Translations under genes and position numbers: made by a program
NCBI GenBank assembly: GCA_009801015.1
Contig: VHZZ01003859.1
Span: forward strand, 1-64,000
Direction of reading: 5' to 3'
Length of the DNA: 64,000 nt
Source: Silene noctiflora
Lineage: Eukaryota; Streptophyta; Magnoliopsida; Caryophyllales; Caryophyllaceae
In this document: positions 1 through 13,252 of the stretch, piece after piece
Layout of the letters: every line of letters begins with the position of its first letter
Numbering within the stretch: position 1 is the stretch's first letter
Notes under the pieces: model-generated
Told to the model about the DNA's origin: nothing
Seen by the model: only the letters and a program-made list of their open reading frames with translations
The model's database searches: none

Positions 1-2485
1 GTCCACTTGTAGAATGTGATCCGGATACGGAACCAGATGAAAAACTCTTTTCTAAACAAAGTAGAAAGGGTGCTTCGCTTCACTTGCTTACTTTTAAAAT
101 ATGAAATCCCACTCTTGCTGCAAATAGCTATTCAGGTTTCTTACCAATTTTAACTCGAATTTTTACGGGATTCTTTAAAAAATTTTTAAAGTGGGTTTCA
201 CTCCTAAAAAGGCATTCAAACGAAAAAATCCCGGTTTGATTGAAATATGACACCAGATTTTGGCATTTCCTTAGTGAAAAAGGACTTTAGTCGTCAAAAC
301 GCGGGATTCTTAGAAATTTACAGATATCACAAGAGAAGGAAAGCGAAGCTGACTTTCTTTCGACACCTGAAACCAGTAAGATAGTAAAAAGCCCTTCCCT
401 TGCCCCTTTCTAAAAAAAGATTAGTTGAGCATAAATAAGATGCTGATCCGTAATAAGGATTTGCTTTTTTTTTTCGAGATTTGATGGGCATGTAATATAA
501 GAGTAGCTGAGGCCGATTACGTTGGGTTAAAGATGGCCAATCGACTTAACTGATTACTTCGCTTCTTTGCATACGTTTACCTATTTCTTTCTTTTCTTTT
601 GTTGGTTGGAATGAGGTGAAAATCTCAACTTCGAATTCCCAACTTGGGAAAAGTCAAGAAGAAAGTTAAGCCCGAACCAACCCGCCTTAAAGATAAAGGG
701 TGGTCGACTACCCTATCCCGTCTTTTCTGAGGCGAAGCATCAATAACTGTCGTTTCTGGCCAAACAAATCTGTTTTTTATCTCTTTCTAAGGTCTTTTTA
801 AGAATGTACCCCGAGGGTCGGTTGGTTCCTCCGATTACCCAAGGTTAAGGTTTTACAGATATTGAAAAAAGACCCTTCTCTTTTATTTTTCAGTAGCATT
901 TGCGAAAGCTTATGCTTCTTCGTTAGTAGCTTCTTTGCTCGGAACCCATCTTCAATTCCAGCGGCTTATTCTCTTGGATTCTTATCTGTAATCAACCATA
1001 GGTAATGTTCCCAGCTAAAAAGATAAAATAAAAGCAGGGCAGTTTCATCGACAAGAGATTAGATCCATATGGCGATGCTAATTCAAAAAAGAATGCATTA
1101 CCACTTCGACTTGCATGTGTGAAGTGTATTTTTATCTGCCTCCACTTTATAGACTAAGCTCTTGAACTAATGTTACTGGAAGAAGAAGTTTACCTTGCTT
1201 AGCAGGTTGGTTAGAGGATTGAGCTTGATGTCCTTTGCGATTGTGAGGGGGAGTCTAGCTTTTTCCTTTACTTTCCTCGTGGTTGAATCCCGACTGAAGT
1301 CAAAGTAAATTCCTGCACCGCTCTGGGAGAACCATCAAGTAAGAAAAAGAGATCGCCAAGATAGAGCGGCGTAAGCGATAGTTCTAATTCTAACTATATG
1401 TTTGACTTTCCTGACCAGATTGAGAAATGACTCCCAATCATGGGCCCGGAGACCTTCCTCTCTCACCCGTACGCTCTGCCGAATAAATCTATGTTTACTT
1501 GCGCATATCAGAGTCACAGCAACCTTTCTACGGAAAGGAGATCAAAAATTTGAAATAGTAACTACTGGTAAGCCAATGAAAAAAGGGAGAGGTCTCAGTG
1601 GCGCTTTCTTCTATGTCTAAATTATCCACCTTCATTCACGAAATAATAAGAAAGGAAAGGGTGCTCGCTCGTACCCCCTTCGAATGCATTTTCACCTTTC
1701 TCTGCAAGTTGGCTTTAGAATTGGGACGAGATACTCTCGGGAGAAGATTCTGAGTCTATTGAACTCGACAAGCAAACTTGAGTAAGATACTGACTTTTCG
1801 GGTGATTGAATTCAAAACGAATTGAACCAGGTATAGGATCAATAGGAGTGTTGCAAGCGAGATGAGGATTCTTCTCACAGCAAAAAGCAAATAAGCAGGC
1901 AATTTCAATCCAAATGCAGGAAAGAATACGAAAGGCTAAGCCAGTTCCGTCCTCCTTCCGATCAACCTAGATGTTCCCACACTAATTCTATACTATATAT
2001 ATATGACCAATCCTTAAGGTTTCGTCCCCACGTGCATGTGGAGTTTGTTTACGAAGAAAGATAGGCGTGAAAGACCCCAACCCTGTAAATGCCTTATGTA
2101 GTAGCTGAGTCCTCTCTCCCTTCTCCCGACGAACTAAGGACTCTTTTTAAGTTATAAGACGGATGAACCCTCGTGTTATGAGCTTGGTTTCGTGCCATTA
2201 CTTTACTTTTTAGAACACATAAGTACGTTCCGGCAGAACAAAGGATGAGCTTTTCCTTGTCGAAATGAGCAAAGACCTAAGAAGCTCACCAAAAGGATCC
2301 TATGGAGCGGGTGAAGAGGTCAGAAGGAGACTCGATAAATAGAAGAAAATGAGTCAAACACAGGGGGGCAATCCCAGCCAGCGAGAGCTCTTATGACCGA
2401 TCTCCTCCTTTTCGGGGTGTTCACGTGAATCACTTAACATAAGAATCCCATACCATACAGTTTAAAATAAAAAGAAAAGCTTATA
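1..2485. other. Gene-free GA/CT-rich spacer
   Basis: I see no gene here on either strand. The texture is typical plant mitochondrial spacer: short purine and pyrimidine runs, no long open frame and no tRNA T-arm. The only local structure I can support is the hairpin motif at 601-640. A 72-codon plus-strand frame (1,402-1,620) and a 60-codon frame opposite it show no recognisable domain. Confidence 0.7.
601..640 (+). repeat. Dispersed hairpin motif, copy 1 (group II domain V-like upper stem)
   Basis: Bases 609-632 fold as GAA-TGAGGT, a GAAA loop, ATCTCA, a two-base AC bulge, then TTC. The 17-base core ATGAGGTGAAAATCTCA matches the upper part of plant mitochondrial group II intron domain V as I remember it. 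The lower stem with the catalytic AGC triad is absent, so a working domain V is not claimed. A second copy lies at 62,476-62,514 and a looser third at 46,503-46,540. Confidence 0.55.
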
Positions 2486-2499
2486 TAAGATTTTCTTTT

Positions 2500-2973
2500 A
2501 TGAAATGTGACGATTTCGCAGGACGAATACCAGGATTTTTTGATCATGTGATAGGATGGCATTCTTTCTTTTATCTTTTATACGTTACGCTCTCAAGTGG
2601 ACGAAGCTTAGGGATGTTTGCGAAGGAACCGGAGGAAGCTCCTAAACTGTTTTTTCGTCAGATTGAACACATCTATTTGTTTGAAGAATTGGCATAGAGG
2701 CTGCTTCGCCCGTGCAGTATAAGACCTACTTGCTTGCTTGTAAATATGATATGGGAAGGAAAGGGGGGAGAGCCCCACAAGCCCAGCTCTATACGCTTGT
2801 ACAGTACGTTCAAAGAGCCAGCTACTATCCTCGAATCCAGTGATCCTAATCCGGGAATATAGCTTTTTCCGTAGCTGTAGAACGCCCTTTAGGAAGCAAG
2901 TTCCATCCTTCATCAATAGAAAAGAGAGCCCGGATTTCAATTTCAAGAACACGCCTGTAAACACCGGCGGCAC
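2500..2973. other. Two overlapping unidentified open frames
   Basis: A plus-strand frame (2,500-2,697, 65 aa, ATG) and a minus-strand frame (2,608-2,973, 121 aa) overlap. The plus product begins MKCDDFAGRIPGFFDHV and has a hydrophobic patch near residues 20-32. The minus product is basic, with no clear membrane span or motif. Neither resembles a known mitochondrial or plastid protein that I can recall. With about 70 frames of 60 codons or more in the window and none recognised, chance is the default explanation for both. Confidence 0.12.
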
Positions 2974-4467
2974 CTATATTCTGACCTTTTTTTAGGAAAG
3001 GAGCGAGCTAGAGCAGACTGGCATTGGTCTCTTTTTTCAAAAAAGTACTGCCTTTGGGCTTAAGGGGGCTTCAGGAAGCTTAGAAAGAAGACCGGCTTGA
3101 ATCGCACGTTCCACGGCCATAGACTTTTAAAAATTTTAGAATAAAAAAGGAAAGAAAGTTAGTGCCTCTTTTCCTTTCCAAAGAAGGGTTTCATGCTAAA
3201 CAAGGATCTTCTCTGGCTGGAAGGGCTGGATCGATGGATTTTATTACCTCGGGTCGAGTAAGCCGCTGGCGGGAAGAGTGTGGCAATCTCAAGAGCAAGA
3301 GTTCTCGGAAGAAGAAAAAGAACAAAGAACTAAAGAAGGGGAATTCCTCCCCCAAAAATTGATGAAAAGAAGGAGGCGAGCCCGGTACCGGCTGGAGATA
3401 TAGAACGTAAAAAAGCAGGAAAGCTCCTTTTCACAACACAAGCTAGAAGTTTAAACATTTCAAAATTAACGAGATGATGAACCGTCAACAGTCGAAGCCA
3501 TATCTTGCACTCGTTAAAAACTTGCTGGTGCTTTAATTTTTAATTATAATGCTCGCTTAACTCGGTCGGCCAAAGAAAGATGCTCCCTGTATGCCCAGAC
3601 GGGTTTCCCCCTACCCCTTCGCTACAGTGATCCAATATATTAGCGATTCCCACTAAACTGTCCCATTTATATCAAGTTTAATATGCAACAAGAGCACTAA
3701 TAGAAAGCCAAAGGCTCGCACTTAGGTCGGAAGGAGCTCGACCGGGGAGATGAGGAAGCTCAATAGTGGGTAGAGCGGGTGCACTTGAGTAAGTACGGCT
3801 TGGCTAGATGATAGATTCTCCTGGTAGAATGGGTAGTAATACAGCTGGGTAATCAATTATTTTTTTCCTGAGAGGGCTAGTTGTAAGCAATTGAGGATTT
3901 ATGGAAAATCCGTGAATGGCTAAACATTTTCAAAAATAAGATAGTCGTTCAAACACAGGCTAAACTCCTGCCCGAATTAAGGCTTGACTCATTCGCATTA
4001 AAGTCAAATGATGTCACAGCTCCTTTATTATGTGATTCAAAGCTGTTTCAAAGACCTAGACCTGGATCCCCCTTTTCTAGTTTCATTTGAACACAAGACT
4101 TTTCCATTTGAAAGAATGATTCTAACTGCCCATTCGCCTAAATCAAGATAAATCTAGAAATCTCGATTCATAAGTTAGATGCGCCGTACCATTATGTATG
4201 GGCTCTCTTTGACCTACTTCCTGCTTCCGCTTTTGCCTTTGCTTTAGGCAGCCAAAAGAGGACGACTAAAAAGGGTGAACACGTTAGGGCCTTTCTCTTT
4301 CTTTTTGTTTTTAAAAAATTCCCATACTTTTTATTTAGAAATGGATTAAGTAGGTGGTGAAGCCCGGTTGATTCCATTTTCAAATGACGGGTGAAGCAAA
4401 TGCAGTAGATGAAGCGATATAAAGCTTCCACTAGTAATATATACTTCTAAAATAAAATAGGGCACCT

Positions 4468-4539
4468 TTGGCGAAGAAAGCTACTTCGGAAGCGGACAAA
4501 GAAAGCGAGGCAATTAGTAGTTCGTTCAAGGCAAAGTAG
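4468..4539 (+). repeat. Acidic-coding family locus (SEADKESEA)
   Basis: One frame reads LAKKATSEADKESEAISS and then stops at 4,537-4,539. The Ala/Glu/Ser/Asp bias and the S-E-A core match other loci in this window, especially D-S-E-A-x-x-[AE] at 5,399-5,452 and 60,715-60,814. There is no start codon and the stretch is too short to be a gene. I read it as a decayed member of the dispersed acidic-coding family. Seen: the translation. Inferred: the family membership. Confidence 0.4.
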
Positions 4540-5193
4540 ACTCAGATGCCTACCTATCTATATCCCTCTTGGCTTACGGGCGGAAAGAAGGGGGATTCAT
4601 ATGACAGTCTAGTTGCGACCAATGAAAGAATGTAGCGAACGGCCGTAGGCCTTTATAATATAATAAGGGGCGATATATGCTAGACTAGAGTAATACCATG
4701 TCGGATAGGGGACTCACCAAGCAGGAGAATTAAAATTCTTGATGTAGATCTGTCTGTCTTAGATCTAATTTTACTGGCTTTTCCTAAGAGAGCGCTCGCT
4801 AACCCGCGGCTCACTTCGCCCACATGCTCTATTCTCCTATGTCTATTGTAATGTAGATGACTTTTCGAAAAGGCAATTGCCGTTTCTTATCCTAAGCAAG
4901 ATCCTATACAGGGACGGTCGAAACGAGCGAATGAAATGGATGCTCTGGAAGAGCTCGACTAGAAGTCAGGAGGGCACCAGTTTTAAGAAAAAAAAATTGA
5001 ATACGCGGCAGACTGATCTCGCGCCCTTTTTTCTTTTTCTTTCGAACAAACTCCATTACCTTTGTTACGTTCCAGTCCGCATAAAGCAGGAAAGATTAAA
5101 CTGTACATTTGATAATACAGAGGAGTCGCCTCGCAACCAACACACTAGTCACGACATCTCTTACCCCCGTTCCAAGGAGCTTACCTTAATGTT

Positions 5194-5215
5194 TTATATC
5201 CATGTTATATCCATG
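5194..5215 (+). repeat. 11-bp perfect tandem duplication
   Basis: TTATATCCATG occurs twice in a row without change (5,194-5,204 and 5,205-5,215). This looks like a replication-slippage duplication, common in plant mitochondrial spacers. Confidence 0.9.
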
Positions 5216-5398
5216 ATCTAAGAATCCGCCTGAGTATAGCTACTAGCTTCGTAATTAAAAAAGAAGCAAAAATTTCAATTAATAGGTGCATGCAACTGGG
5301 AGTCCTTTCTTTTCTTTGAAAAAAAAACCTTCTCGAGGTCTATGAAATTGCTTGTGATCAGTGGTCAATGGAAAATCCTTAATATATTGTCCTCTTTC

Positions 5399-5452
5399 TG
5401 GGCCGCCGCAGCAGTTAGACTTGTTGACTCAGAAGCAGCCGCCGAAAGATAA
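5399..5452 (+). repeat. Acidic-coding family locus (VDSEAAAER)
   Basis: The frame starting at TGG 5,399 reads WAAAAVRLVDSEAAAER and ends in TAA at 5,450-5,452. It shares L-[VL]-D-S-E-A-x-x-[AE] with the locus at 60,715-60,814, about 55 kb away on the same strand, with mostly third-position differences in the shared codons (gac tca gaa gca against gac tca gag gca). It is too short to be a gene and is taken as a remnant of the dispersed family. Confidence 0.4.
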
Positions 5453-8400
5453 CCATCTCATAAGTTACTAAGCCATTACACTGCCATGAGAATTCTAGAA
5501 TTGACTAGGGGACCGATAGGCCAAGTAAGCTTCTCATTTTCTTTAACCCCCGTATATTCTTACTCTACTTTAGTTCATCCAAGGGACGCAGGAAGATGGT
5601 CAACAACTATTACTATAGTAAACGAGAGGTATAAAACGAGCAGGCTCGCATATAAGTAAGAAAAACAATTAAGGCAAGGAAAGCTTTTTTTTTTTAAAGA
5701 GGGCTTTGCTGCTGGATGAAGGGGGGCCAGAGATATAAATAAAGTGCTTTTCTAACTCGTATCCCGAATCGAACTAAGCAAGACTGAGGCGGCCCCATCT
5801 CCTTCTCCTTTTTTATTTGAATCTTAAATTCTTAAATCTAATCTCTTATCTGGCTAAACCATTCCTTTTTCCCTCCTAATCCGCTGCTTTGGCAAAGAAG
5901 AAAAAACAAAAAAAAAAAACGTTCGGAGATTACTTTGTGATGAGTTTTGCCCTCGATAATCTAAGTAACCTAAAGTTCAATCCGAACAGCTATAATGCGA
6001 GTAGTGGTCTTGCTTTCTTTGATTATAGACTTGGGCAATCTTTCCTCGTTTACTTATTTAGTTTCGGAAAACATTAATACCGATCGAAAAAACTTATAGA
6101 AAGGGTACGTTCACTGACTCGCTTGCCAGCTAAGAAAAAAAGCACTTTTCGCCTTGGCCTACTTTTCTTTTTTTTGAGATAGAATTGTTCTACTTATATT
6201 TAGTATTAAGATATAAGTATGAGTGAAGTCCGACCCTTCTCTTTTCCTTTTTAGTCGAGTAAGTCTACCACGATCGCACCTTTCCTCTCTTCCAGAAGGT
6301 ACTTAATTAAATAAGATTTCTCGCCGGTCGAGTCACTTCGTCCCTGTTTTATCTTTCTTTAGTGAAAATGCACGTGGTGAATCGCTTGTCATGATAGATC
6401 GTCGGATTGATCGGAAAAAAAGAGGTATGAAAGGAGCGTGGTTTATGAAAGAAAGGGGGATTCTATGCAAATCTTTTTCTTGTTCCAAAGTGAGTTCAAT
6501 CAAGAATATAGGAACCAGCTCCTTAAAGGGGTCCTTGGGCTAAGATGCATCTGCGGTTCCTGAGAAGACGTCTTTTATTTGAATTCAAGTATCGTCACTG
6601 TAGGAGGAAGGGTTGGCTTCAAAAGCTGACTTTGTTCCCGTCTTAAATATATATAGAAAGGGGGGGGGCGGGCATCCTACTTTGCCACATGTCAACTCTA
6701 TTTAACGATCCAGAAATGACTCTTTATCTCGTCTCGGTCCAGCAAGGGAATGCCTTTCTTCGAGCCTAACCTGCCGCAAAATCGCATCATCTTTAGAATG
6801 AGAATGCTTACCTGTTATCACATCCTTCTTAAGATTCAAAGTCTCGCCTATTAAGAACCTCTTTCCTATTTGAAGTCTGAATCGTCGGAAGAAACCTAGG
6901 CCATTTACTTCGTCTCAGGATTTGGCTTTTGTAAAAAGAGCTCGGAGAGGTGGAGTTTTTCTCCAGAATCAACCATGGTACCCTTTTTCAATGTGAGATC
7001 AGGCTGAAGAAGCTAGGCCTGGCTGGATCACTTCTTCTTAGTTTGGTTTGGACAAAAAAAAAATGTATGAAAGTTTAAGGGGCGTACCTGTCTTAGGTCT
7101 GATTATTTATGTGCCGAGGGAGAAGGCTGTTCCACGCGCCCAATCCCAAAGGTCTGTGCAGCTTTTGAATAATTTAAGTCTAAGTCAGGGGCGGGAGTGC
7201 TTGCTTGCCTTGGCTTTTGCTTTACCGGGCTCCGCCCAGGAGCCTGCTTATGCGCCTATGTCCCCCAAACCAGCATTTCATCACCAAAAGAATTCTGGGA
7301 AAGCAGAAGAAGATGCGTTTATGCATCCATGGATCACAGACTCTATCTTAGATGCGGAAATCCGAAGACGTCCTTTGACTTTTTTCTTTCATATTTCAGG
7401 CATAGTTTGATCGGATCGAAGAAAAGAAGGGCTTGAAGTCTTTCCAATTTCTGGTTGCACAGGACGTGATTGAGCAAGTTTTTTAGTCTTTGTTATTAGC
7501 TCCTGTTTAAATGAAGATGGTCTAGGAGATTTGCATATGATAGAGCTTCTGAGCCTACTCCAAACATCTTTTAGTCTCAGTCTTTTCTTTTAATTTACCT
7601 TTAAGAGTAATATAATAGAGTAGGGATCCAATTAAAACTTCTTTTGTGAGACTGGAAGGCAGCTCAATCTCGGTCATTGATCGGGCAAGCTTCTTTCTTT
7701 TGAGCAAGTGATTGGAGCTAAGGGACTTACTTTGCTTTGGTAAGAACTTTTTTTCTTGCTTTGCGATTTTCCTAAAATTAATACTACTTCAAACTTTTAT
7801 ATAAATTTCGTTTGATAAACTATGATAGAATCCCTGGAATTGAACTTAGCTTGGATCCAAAGGATCTAAAAGAAGTAGCTTTCCTATTTAAATTAGAAGA
7901 GGGTATTTAGATCTCGAGTGATAGCGAGAGGGGGCGAAAGCGGTAATCAAAAGAGCGTAAGTGATTCGCGGATCTCCAATAAAGAGAAAGAAGACCTTCG
8001 ATTTAAGCCCGGTTTTGCTTGGAGTGACTTCCTGTCTTTATTTAATTTAGAATCTAGAGATAGAAACTAAGTTAGAGTGGAATAATAAACCCAATTTTAG
8101 AGAACAGTAACTGGCAATCTTGCTTCTTTTGATTTTGAATAAAACTTCGGCTCTGGTTTCATGAAAAAAGATTAAACTTACAAAAAGATGAGATGCTCCT
8201 GAACGCTTAAGATATAAGTACACTGAAAAGAAGTTCACCCGCCCCCGGAGAGAAATGAAAAAATCCGATTTGATTTTGAAGGCAGGTTCTTATAGTTGTC
8301 TTGCTCCTGAGCAACCACCCATTCAATTTACTACTTTAGACTTTGCCCGGAGTATACCTCGGCTGGAGATGGGGAAAAACAGGTCTGATGAAAGCCGGCC

Positions 8401-9850
8401 TGCTGTCGACTGTCGATCAATGAGAACCTACCCCCCCAACCAGCTGGATAAAGAGAATGAGAAAAAACAAAAATCATAGGAACCAGAGGTATCAATCCTA
8501 CTGCTAGTAAGAAAAAGAATATTCTTTACACTTTCTATATCTTTACTATATCTATGAAATAACTTTTTATATTACACGCTCTCTTATTCTATATTTACAA
8601 CAAGATGTCTACAAGTCAAAGACACATCATAGCTAACTCCACAAACTATGCTAGCTTAATTACGTTAGAGTATTACTCCATTTCAACTAGATTCATACAT
8701 CTCTCTTCTATGATAATCCCAGAATAAAGACTAAGAGTAAGATAATAGGGGTCAGCATTGCATAAAGGGGGATTACTTCCCTGCTCGTGCTTTAGATGAA
8801 ACCATATGTAAGACTGTATTGACATATTGGGCGGACAGGTTTTCTTTTACTGGTTAAAGGGTTTTCTTCTTTATATCCTCTAAACACCACCCTTAACTAA
8901 GTATTATCTTTCAACGATGGAAGTAAGGTAAATAAGATATGAAATGAGTTAACTGTAAGGAAAGGCTAGCTATTGCCGAAGCTCCATTAATTAAGAGTGG
9001 TAATTCCTTTCAAAACAAAGAGGGTCTTCTTACTATATTATAATAGAAGAAAAAAACATATCATAAGATATAAATTTCCGCACCAATCCCGCGGTTTACA
9101 AAACTTAAAAGAATATATTTAAGGAAGAAATTTACCGGAGTAAAGACCTGTAATCCAGCAAGAATCTCTACTACTAAGTAGGACATTAAAGGATTGTAAC
9201 ACACTACAGAAGTGCCCGAAGTCAAGAAGAAGTAGTCATGGCTCGACGACGAAAGCATTCTTATAAGGATTAAAGCTCACTTGATGTAGTGCTGCCCCGC
9301 TTACTATTATCTCTTCTAATTATAAAAGACAGTTGCTTCATTTCATACCAAATTAGATCTACTGCATAAGATCTTGTGCTGCATCCTATGATACTTTTCT
9401 TTCTTTGTTCTAATCTGATTGGCTAGAGTAACTAAAGCTTCGATTGTTAAAGGGTCGAGTCTTTACTACTAACTTATATTAAAATACCTGACTGCAGTCT
9501 TTCATTCCTATCTTTCGAATCCCTCCTTGTTTTTAGTCGACTCACTTATTCTTACCTAGAAGGATATTTTCTTCAAATCTCGGATTATAAGATTCGGTTT
9601 GCACCCATTTCGTCATGTACTTCTCTGGGAACATTGATCCGAGAGAGCCCCCTGTATTAATTAAACTGTTCTATCAACGCGTTCTGTCTAATCCTTGTTA
9701 GGTGTACTACTCGAGTAGCGAGCCTTAGCATATGCTTTGTTGGTCAGAGAAGCATAAGTTTCTATCTTTAAGAAGAAATAGAGAGTTCATTTTTTTAAAA
9801 AAGCCAGTTCTAACAGATGACTATTCGCTCTGGAACTACGTCTGCTCCTC

Positions 9851-9868
9851 TCGCTCTTATGATTTTCA
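9851..9868 (-). promoter_or_regulatory. Weak mitochondrial promoter-like site
   Basis: Read on the minus strand the site is GAAAATCATAAGAGCGAG. It has the AT box and CATAAGAG of the dicot CRTAAGAGA promoter core but misses the last base. No gene follows it. Confidence 0.15.
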
Positions 9869-10896
9869 ATAAATATAATAAGTAATTTAAGACTCATACC
9901 AGAAAGTAGAGATGAAAGCCTGAGTATACTAGTAGTAGAATACAGGTAGGTGATTTACATACAATTGAGGGAAATACCTAAGGTATGGGGTTCAGGACAG
10001 CAATAGTGCTCCCTAATGGAGCAGTTCTTTCATATATTTCTTTTGATGTGCTTTGGGATGGCATAATCTTTTTTCTATTGAGCTCGCTAGTTAGTCCATT
10101 AGTTCACGAGTTCGAGGGAACAACTTCTTTTACATATGCTCCGGGAAAAAAGAATTTCTTCTCTTACGTAATTTCTTGTTGGTAATTTAGCAGAAGTTGC
10201 TTTCGAACTATAGCTGCCTGTTTGCCTTAATAGGACATATGAACGAGGAAGACTCTAAGTCAACATATGATATTTCTTATCCTTTTTGGAGTAGCTTTAT
10301 CCAGGAGAGAGTCGCTTTTCCAGTGTTTATCATCCTTTCACAAGCTATCACTTTTTTCTCCTTATGTTCTTTCATCTAGAGGTTAATGTTGCATTCTTCG
10401 ACTGGTAAGACGTTATCTAGTTTGATCGGATCATCTACTTAAATAGATTATTTGACAGGTGCATATTAGGCCCCAAAGGCAGCTTCGGTTACACTTTCAC
10501 ATACACACCAACAATATCAGAAGCGGTCAGCGCAGGTATGGTACTACGGAAGGTGCTTTATAGCATAACACAAGAACGTATGGCCCTAAGAAATCCTACT
10601 CACCTATTTATTCGTGTGAATTGGATTTCCCCTTAAAGGCATACAAGGTAGAGTACATCGTACATCTCTTATCTTCTACATGATATTAAAACCAGCAGCG
10701 CCTACAGACCGAACTAAACGAAAAGATAAAAACCATCAATGTATTGGAGCTTACGTAGTGTGGAGAATGCACTATATAGATCCCTATCACCACTACAAAT
10801 CCAGTGTTAACGATAACATATGCACTATCTCCCCAAGTTACTTATTATAGAAAAATTATATTCTAGAGGGCATCATCCTCTTCTGCTCTATTTTAT

Positions 10897-10949
10897 ACTC
10901 CGCTTTTTTTTTAACGGAGTTTATTAGGATCCGTCTTCGTTGAGACGGA
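10897..10949 (+). other. Pair of adjacent stem-loops
   Basis: The first hairpin pairs ACTCCG (10,897-10,902) with CGGAGT (10,915-10,920) around a T-rich 12-base loop. The second pairs CCGTCTT (10,931-10,937) with GAGACGG (10,942-10,948) around CGTT, with one T-G pair and an extra T-A outside. Double stem-loops near transcript 3' ends are known in plant mitochondria, where they stabilise the RNA. Here no upstream gene is recognised, so a role is only inferred. Confidence 0.5.
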
Positions 10950-12167
10950 GAAGAATAAGCAAAGATACTATAACTCGCGGGATACCTTTTTTCCATTGTG
11001 ATTCACTTTACCTTAGGGTCGGGCTTTCTGCTCGATAAGTCAGTTTGTGCTAGTAGGACGACTACTTTCTTTCCAGCGCCTTTAATACCTTTTTTTATAC
11101 TCTTATATGTCGTTGGCGAGATACTTTTGGTTTTAAATGTGATGCGATGGTTTATGGATCCTTTTGACTGGTTTGGATTTTTTCTCACGAAACGTAAGAC
11201 TTTAGGGGGGCTCCTTCCCTTGCTTTAGAATTATAAAATAGCCGGCTTGGCGCTTTCCAATCTCTTTTTGAGTTGGCACGAGAACGATCTCAACAACAGC
11301 TATCGAATTATAGAATGAGAGGATGCTATCCCCCTTAACTTACCTACTAACTACTTTACTTGTTAAAGAATACGAGAATGTAAGTAGAACATAAACAATC
11401 AAATAGAGTGGTTGTCCGTGGACCCAGAGTCGCCCCGGAGAAGAAGCTGTTTGTGGTAACGTTGTTCATGGTAATGTGCTAATGTAATAGTCCAATGATG
11501 GGCGTACTCTTTTTTTTATTTAAAGCTTCCGCGCTTTATGATGCTTTTTCCGTTCTCTGATTTACTTTTATTGCTTTTTACCCGAATATAAGAGAGACAG
11601 GTTAAACAAGAATAGTGAGCATTTCTTATAACAGTGAGAAGCTCCATACACATACTACACTGGGTACCCTTGATGAAAGTTAGAATCTAATTTAAATAAA
11701 AGTTCTTGTGATCCTTTCCTTGTAAGTTACACCTCTTATGATCCTTCCGACTAGTCGAGTACTCTTCCGCTAAGATGCTTTTTTTCCTATCACACTGGAC
11801 CTAAAGGCCCTTAAAATTACTTCTTATGTTTATGTGATGATTATTCGGGCATTCATTTACTTTGTTGTTTACTCTTCCTTACTTAGACTTTGATATCTAT
11901 AATAGAAGAACAAAGGCGCCTCCTACTGCCTCTTATTGACTCATCCACACTATTCTAACGTTGTTTGAAGTTCGGTGTGATGTGTTCTCTTCTAACTGAT
12001 AGATCCCCTGTTCTTATAGAGCCAGCCTTGCTGCCCATGATGGACTAGTCTATCTTCTTGTCAATAATAGCTGTTCACAGGGAGAAATGCTTTCACGCTT
12101 GATTAGGGAATCCCCTCTAGATAGGAAGGAGCCCAGATAGTCTATATTAGAATAAGCACCTTACGCA

Positions 12168-12203
12168 CCATCTTCAGACCTCGACTTGTGAACTAAAGCT
12201 AGG
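12168..12203 (+). repeat. Diverged direct repeat, copy A
   Basis: The core TCGACTTGTGAACT is followed by a related tail ending in TAG. It is shared with 13,253-13,282, about 1.1 kb downstream in the same orientation: CAGACC before the core here, CGGACT there. It lies in TA-rich block I. Confidence 0.6.
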
Positions 12204-13252
12204 GTGTCGAAGTGAATATTAAAAAATGAGTTATGCTCCTATATAATTGCACGAGGTACTCTTTCTGGAGCTTCCTACCCCGTTGTACCCCTTTCTCACT
12301 TTGGAACACCTGTAATAGGAGTTCGTTTGTCTGTATTATAGCTTTCTTCTTATTATTTTTAAAAAAGAGAGGGTAACTGAGTAAGTAAGATAGGGCGGCG
12401 CTCGTTCTACTTGATCAGACTAAGACTTTTCTTTATAGATTTCTACGGAACAAGTGAGAGTAGTTTCGAAGCGAACAAACGTTTGTATTTGTTTCAGACG
12501 AATTAAAAAGTTGAGAAAAGCTCCTAGAGGATATTTGAATAAGAATTTTATGTGCATATGTATCTGTAGCTGGTGCGCTTTATGTTTACATCGTTTCCGC
12601 TTTATCTCTTTATGCTGTTAACGAGCGAATTCACGAAACGAGCAAGCAAGTGGAATACTTGTGCAATGACTAGATGTTAGTAGGATGTTACTCTAAATGT
12701 CTGGTTCTGCCGCCCTCTCTCTCTGGAGAATAAGTTGTCCATGTTAACTCACTTGAGGAGAGCCTTTAGTTTAGCCTCATTTCTTCTATCACAAAGGCTC
12801 CGTCTGTTAGAGTAAAAAAAGTAAGACATTGTATAGAGTAGGATCTTATACCTGAGTGCGGTGCCACTATATAGTATATAAGAATAATAGAAAAATTTTC
12901 AAGGAAGAACAACTGGAGAGGTATACGCCCCGAAAGACCTCACATACTTTTAATGTTAAGCAAGAGTAGAAGGCGCTTTCTATATAATACATAAGTCAAG
13001 ATTTTTTTACAGTTTTAGTATAGTAGTAGACGACTTAGCAGCTTCCTCCTGTTCATTTATAAGTTGGCAAAAGGGGATTACATCTCTTACGATATTTATT
13101 GTGAAATTCTTATAAGAAATCATACATCTTATGAGATGAACAATCAAGCAGGAGTAGCATATAAAATAGGGGACCCGCCTAAGCATAATAAGAATTTTGT
13201 GGGGGGTGGATGAACAAGCGGCCTATGTCCCACTACTAGCATTTTCAACTGT

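Larger units (their letters stand above)
2974..8480. other. Gene-free spacer with scattered short loci
   Basis: GA/CT-rich spacer. It holds two acidic-coding loci (4,468-4,539 and 5,399-5,452) and an 11-bp tandem duplication (5,194-5,215), listed separately. Frames at 4,877-5,221 (114 aa) and 7,048-7,410 (120 aa) have no recognisable features. Homopolymer runs of A or T, 8-10 long, are common. No RNA gene was seen. Confidence 0.6.

Noticed and set aside
601-640. Functional group II intron domain V
   Set aside because: The catalytic AGC triad and lower stem are missing, and no exon or domain VI was seen.
7048-7436. Two overlapping plus-strand frames of 120 and 79 codons
   Set aside because: They share bases in different registers, have low-information composition and no known domain.
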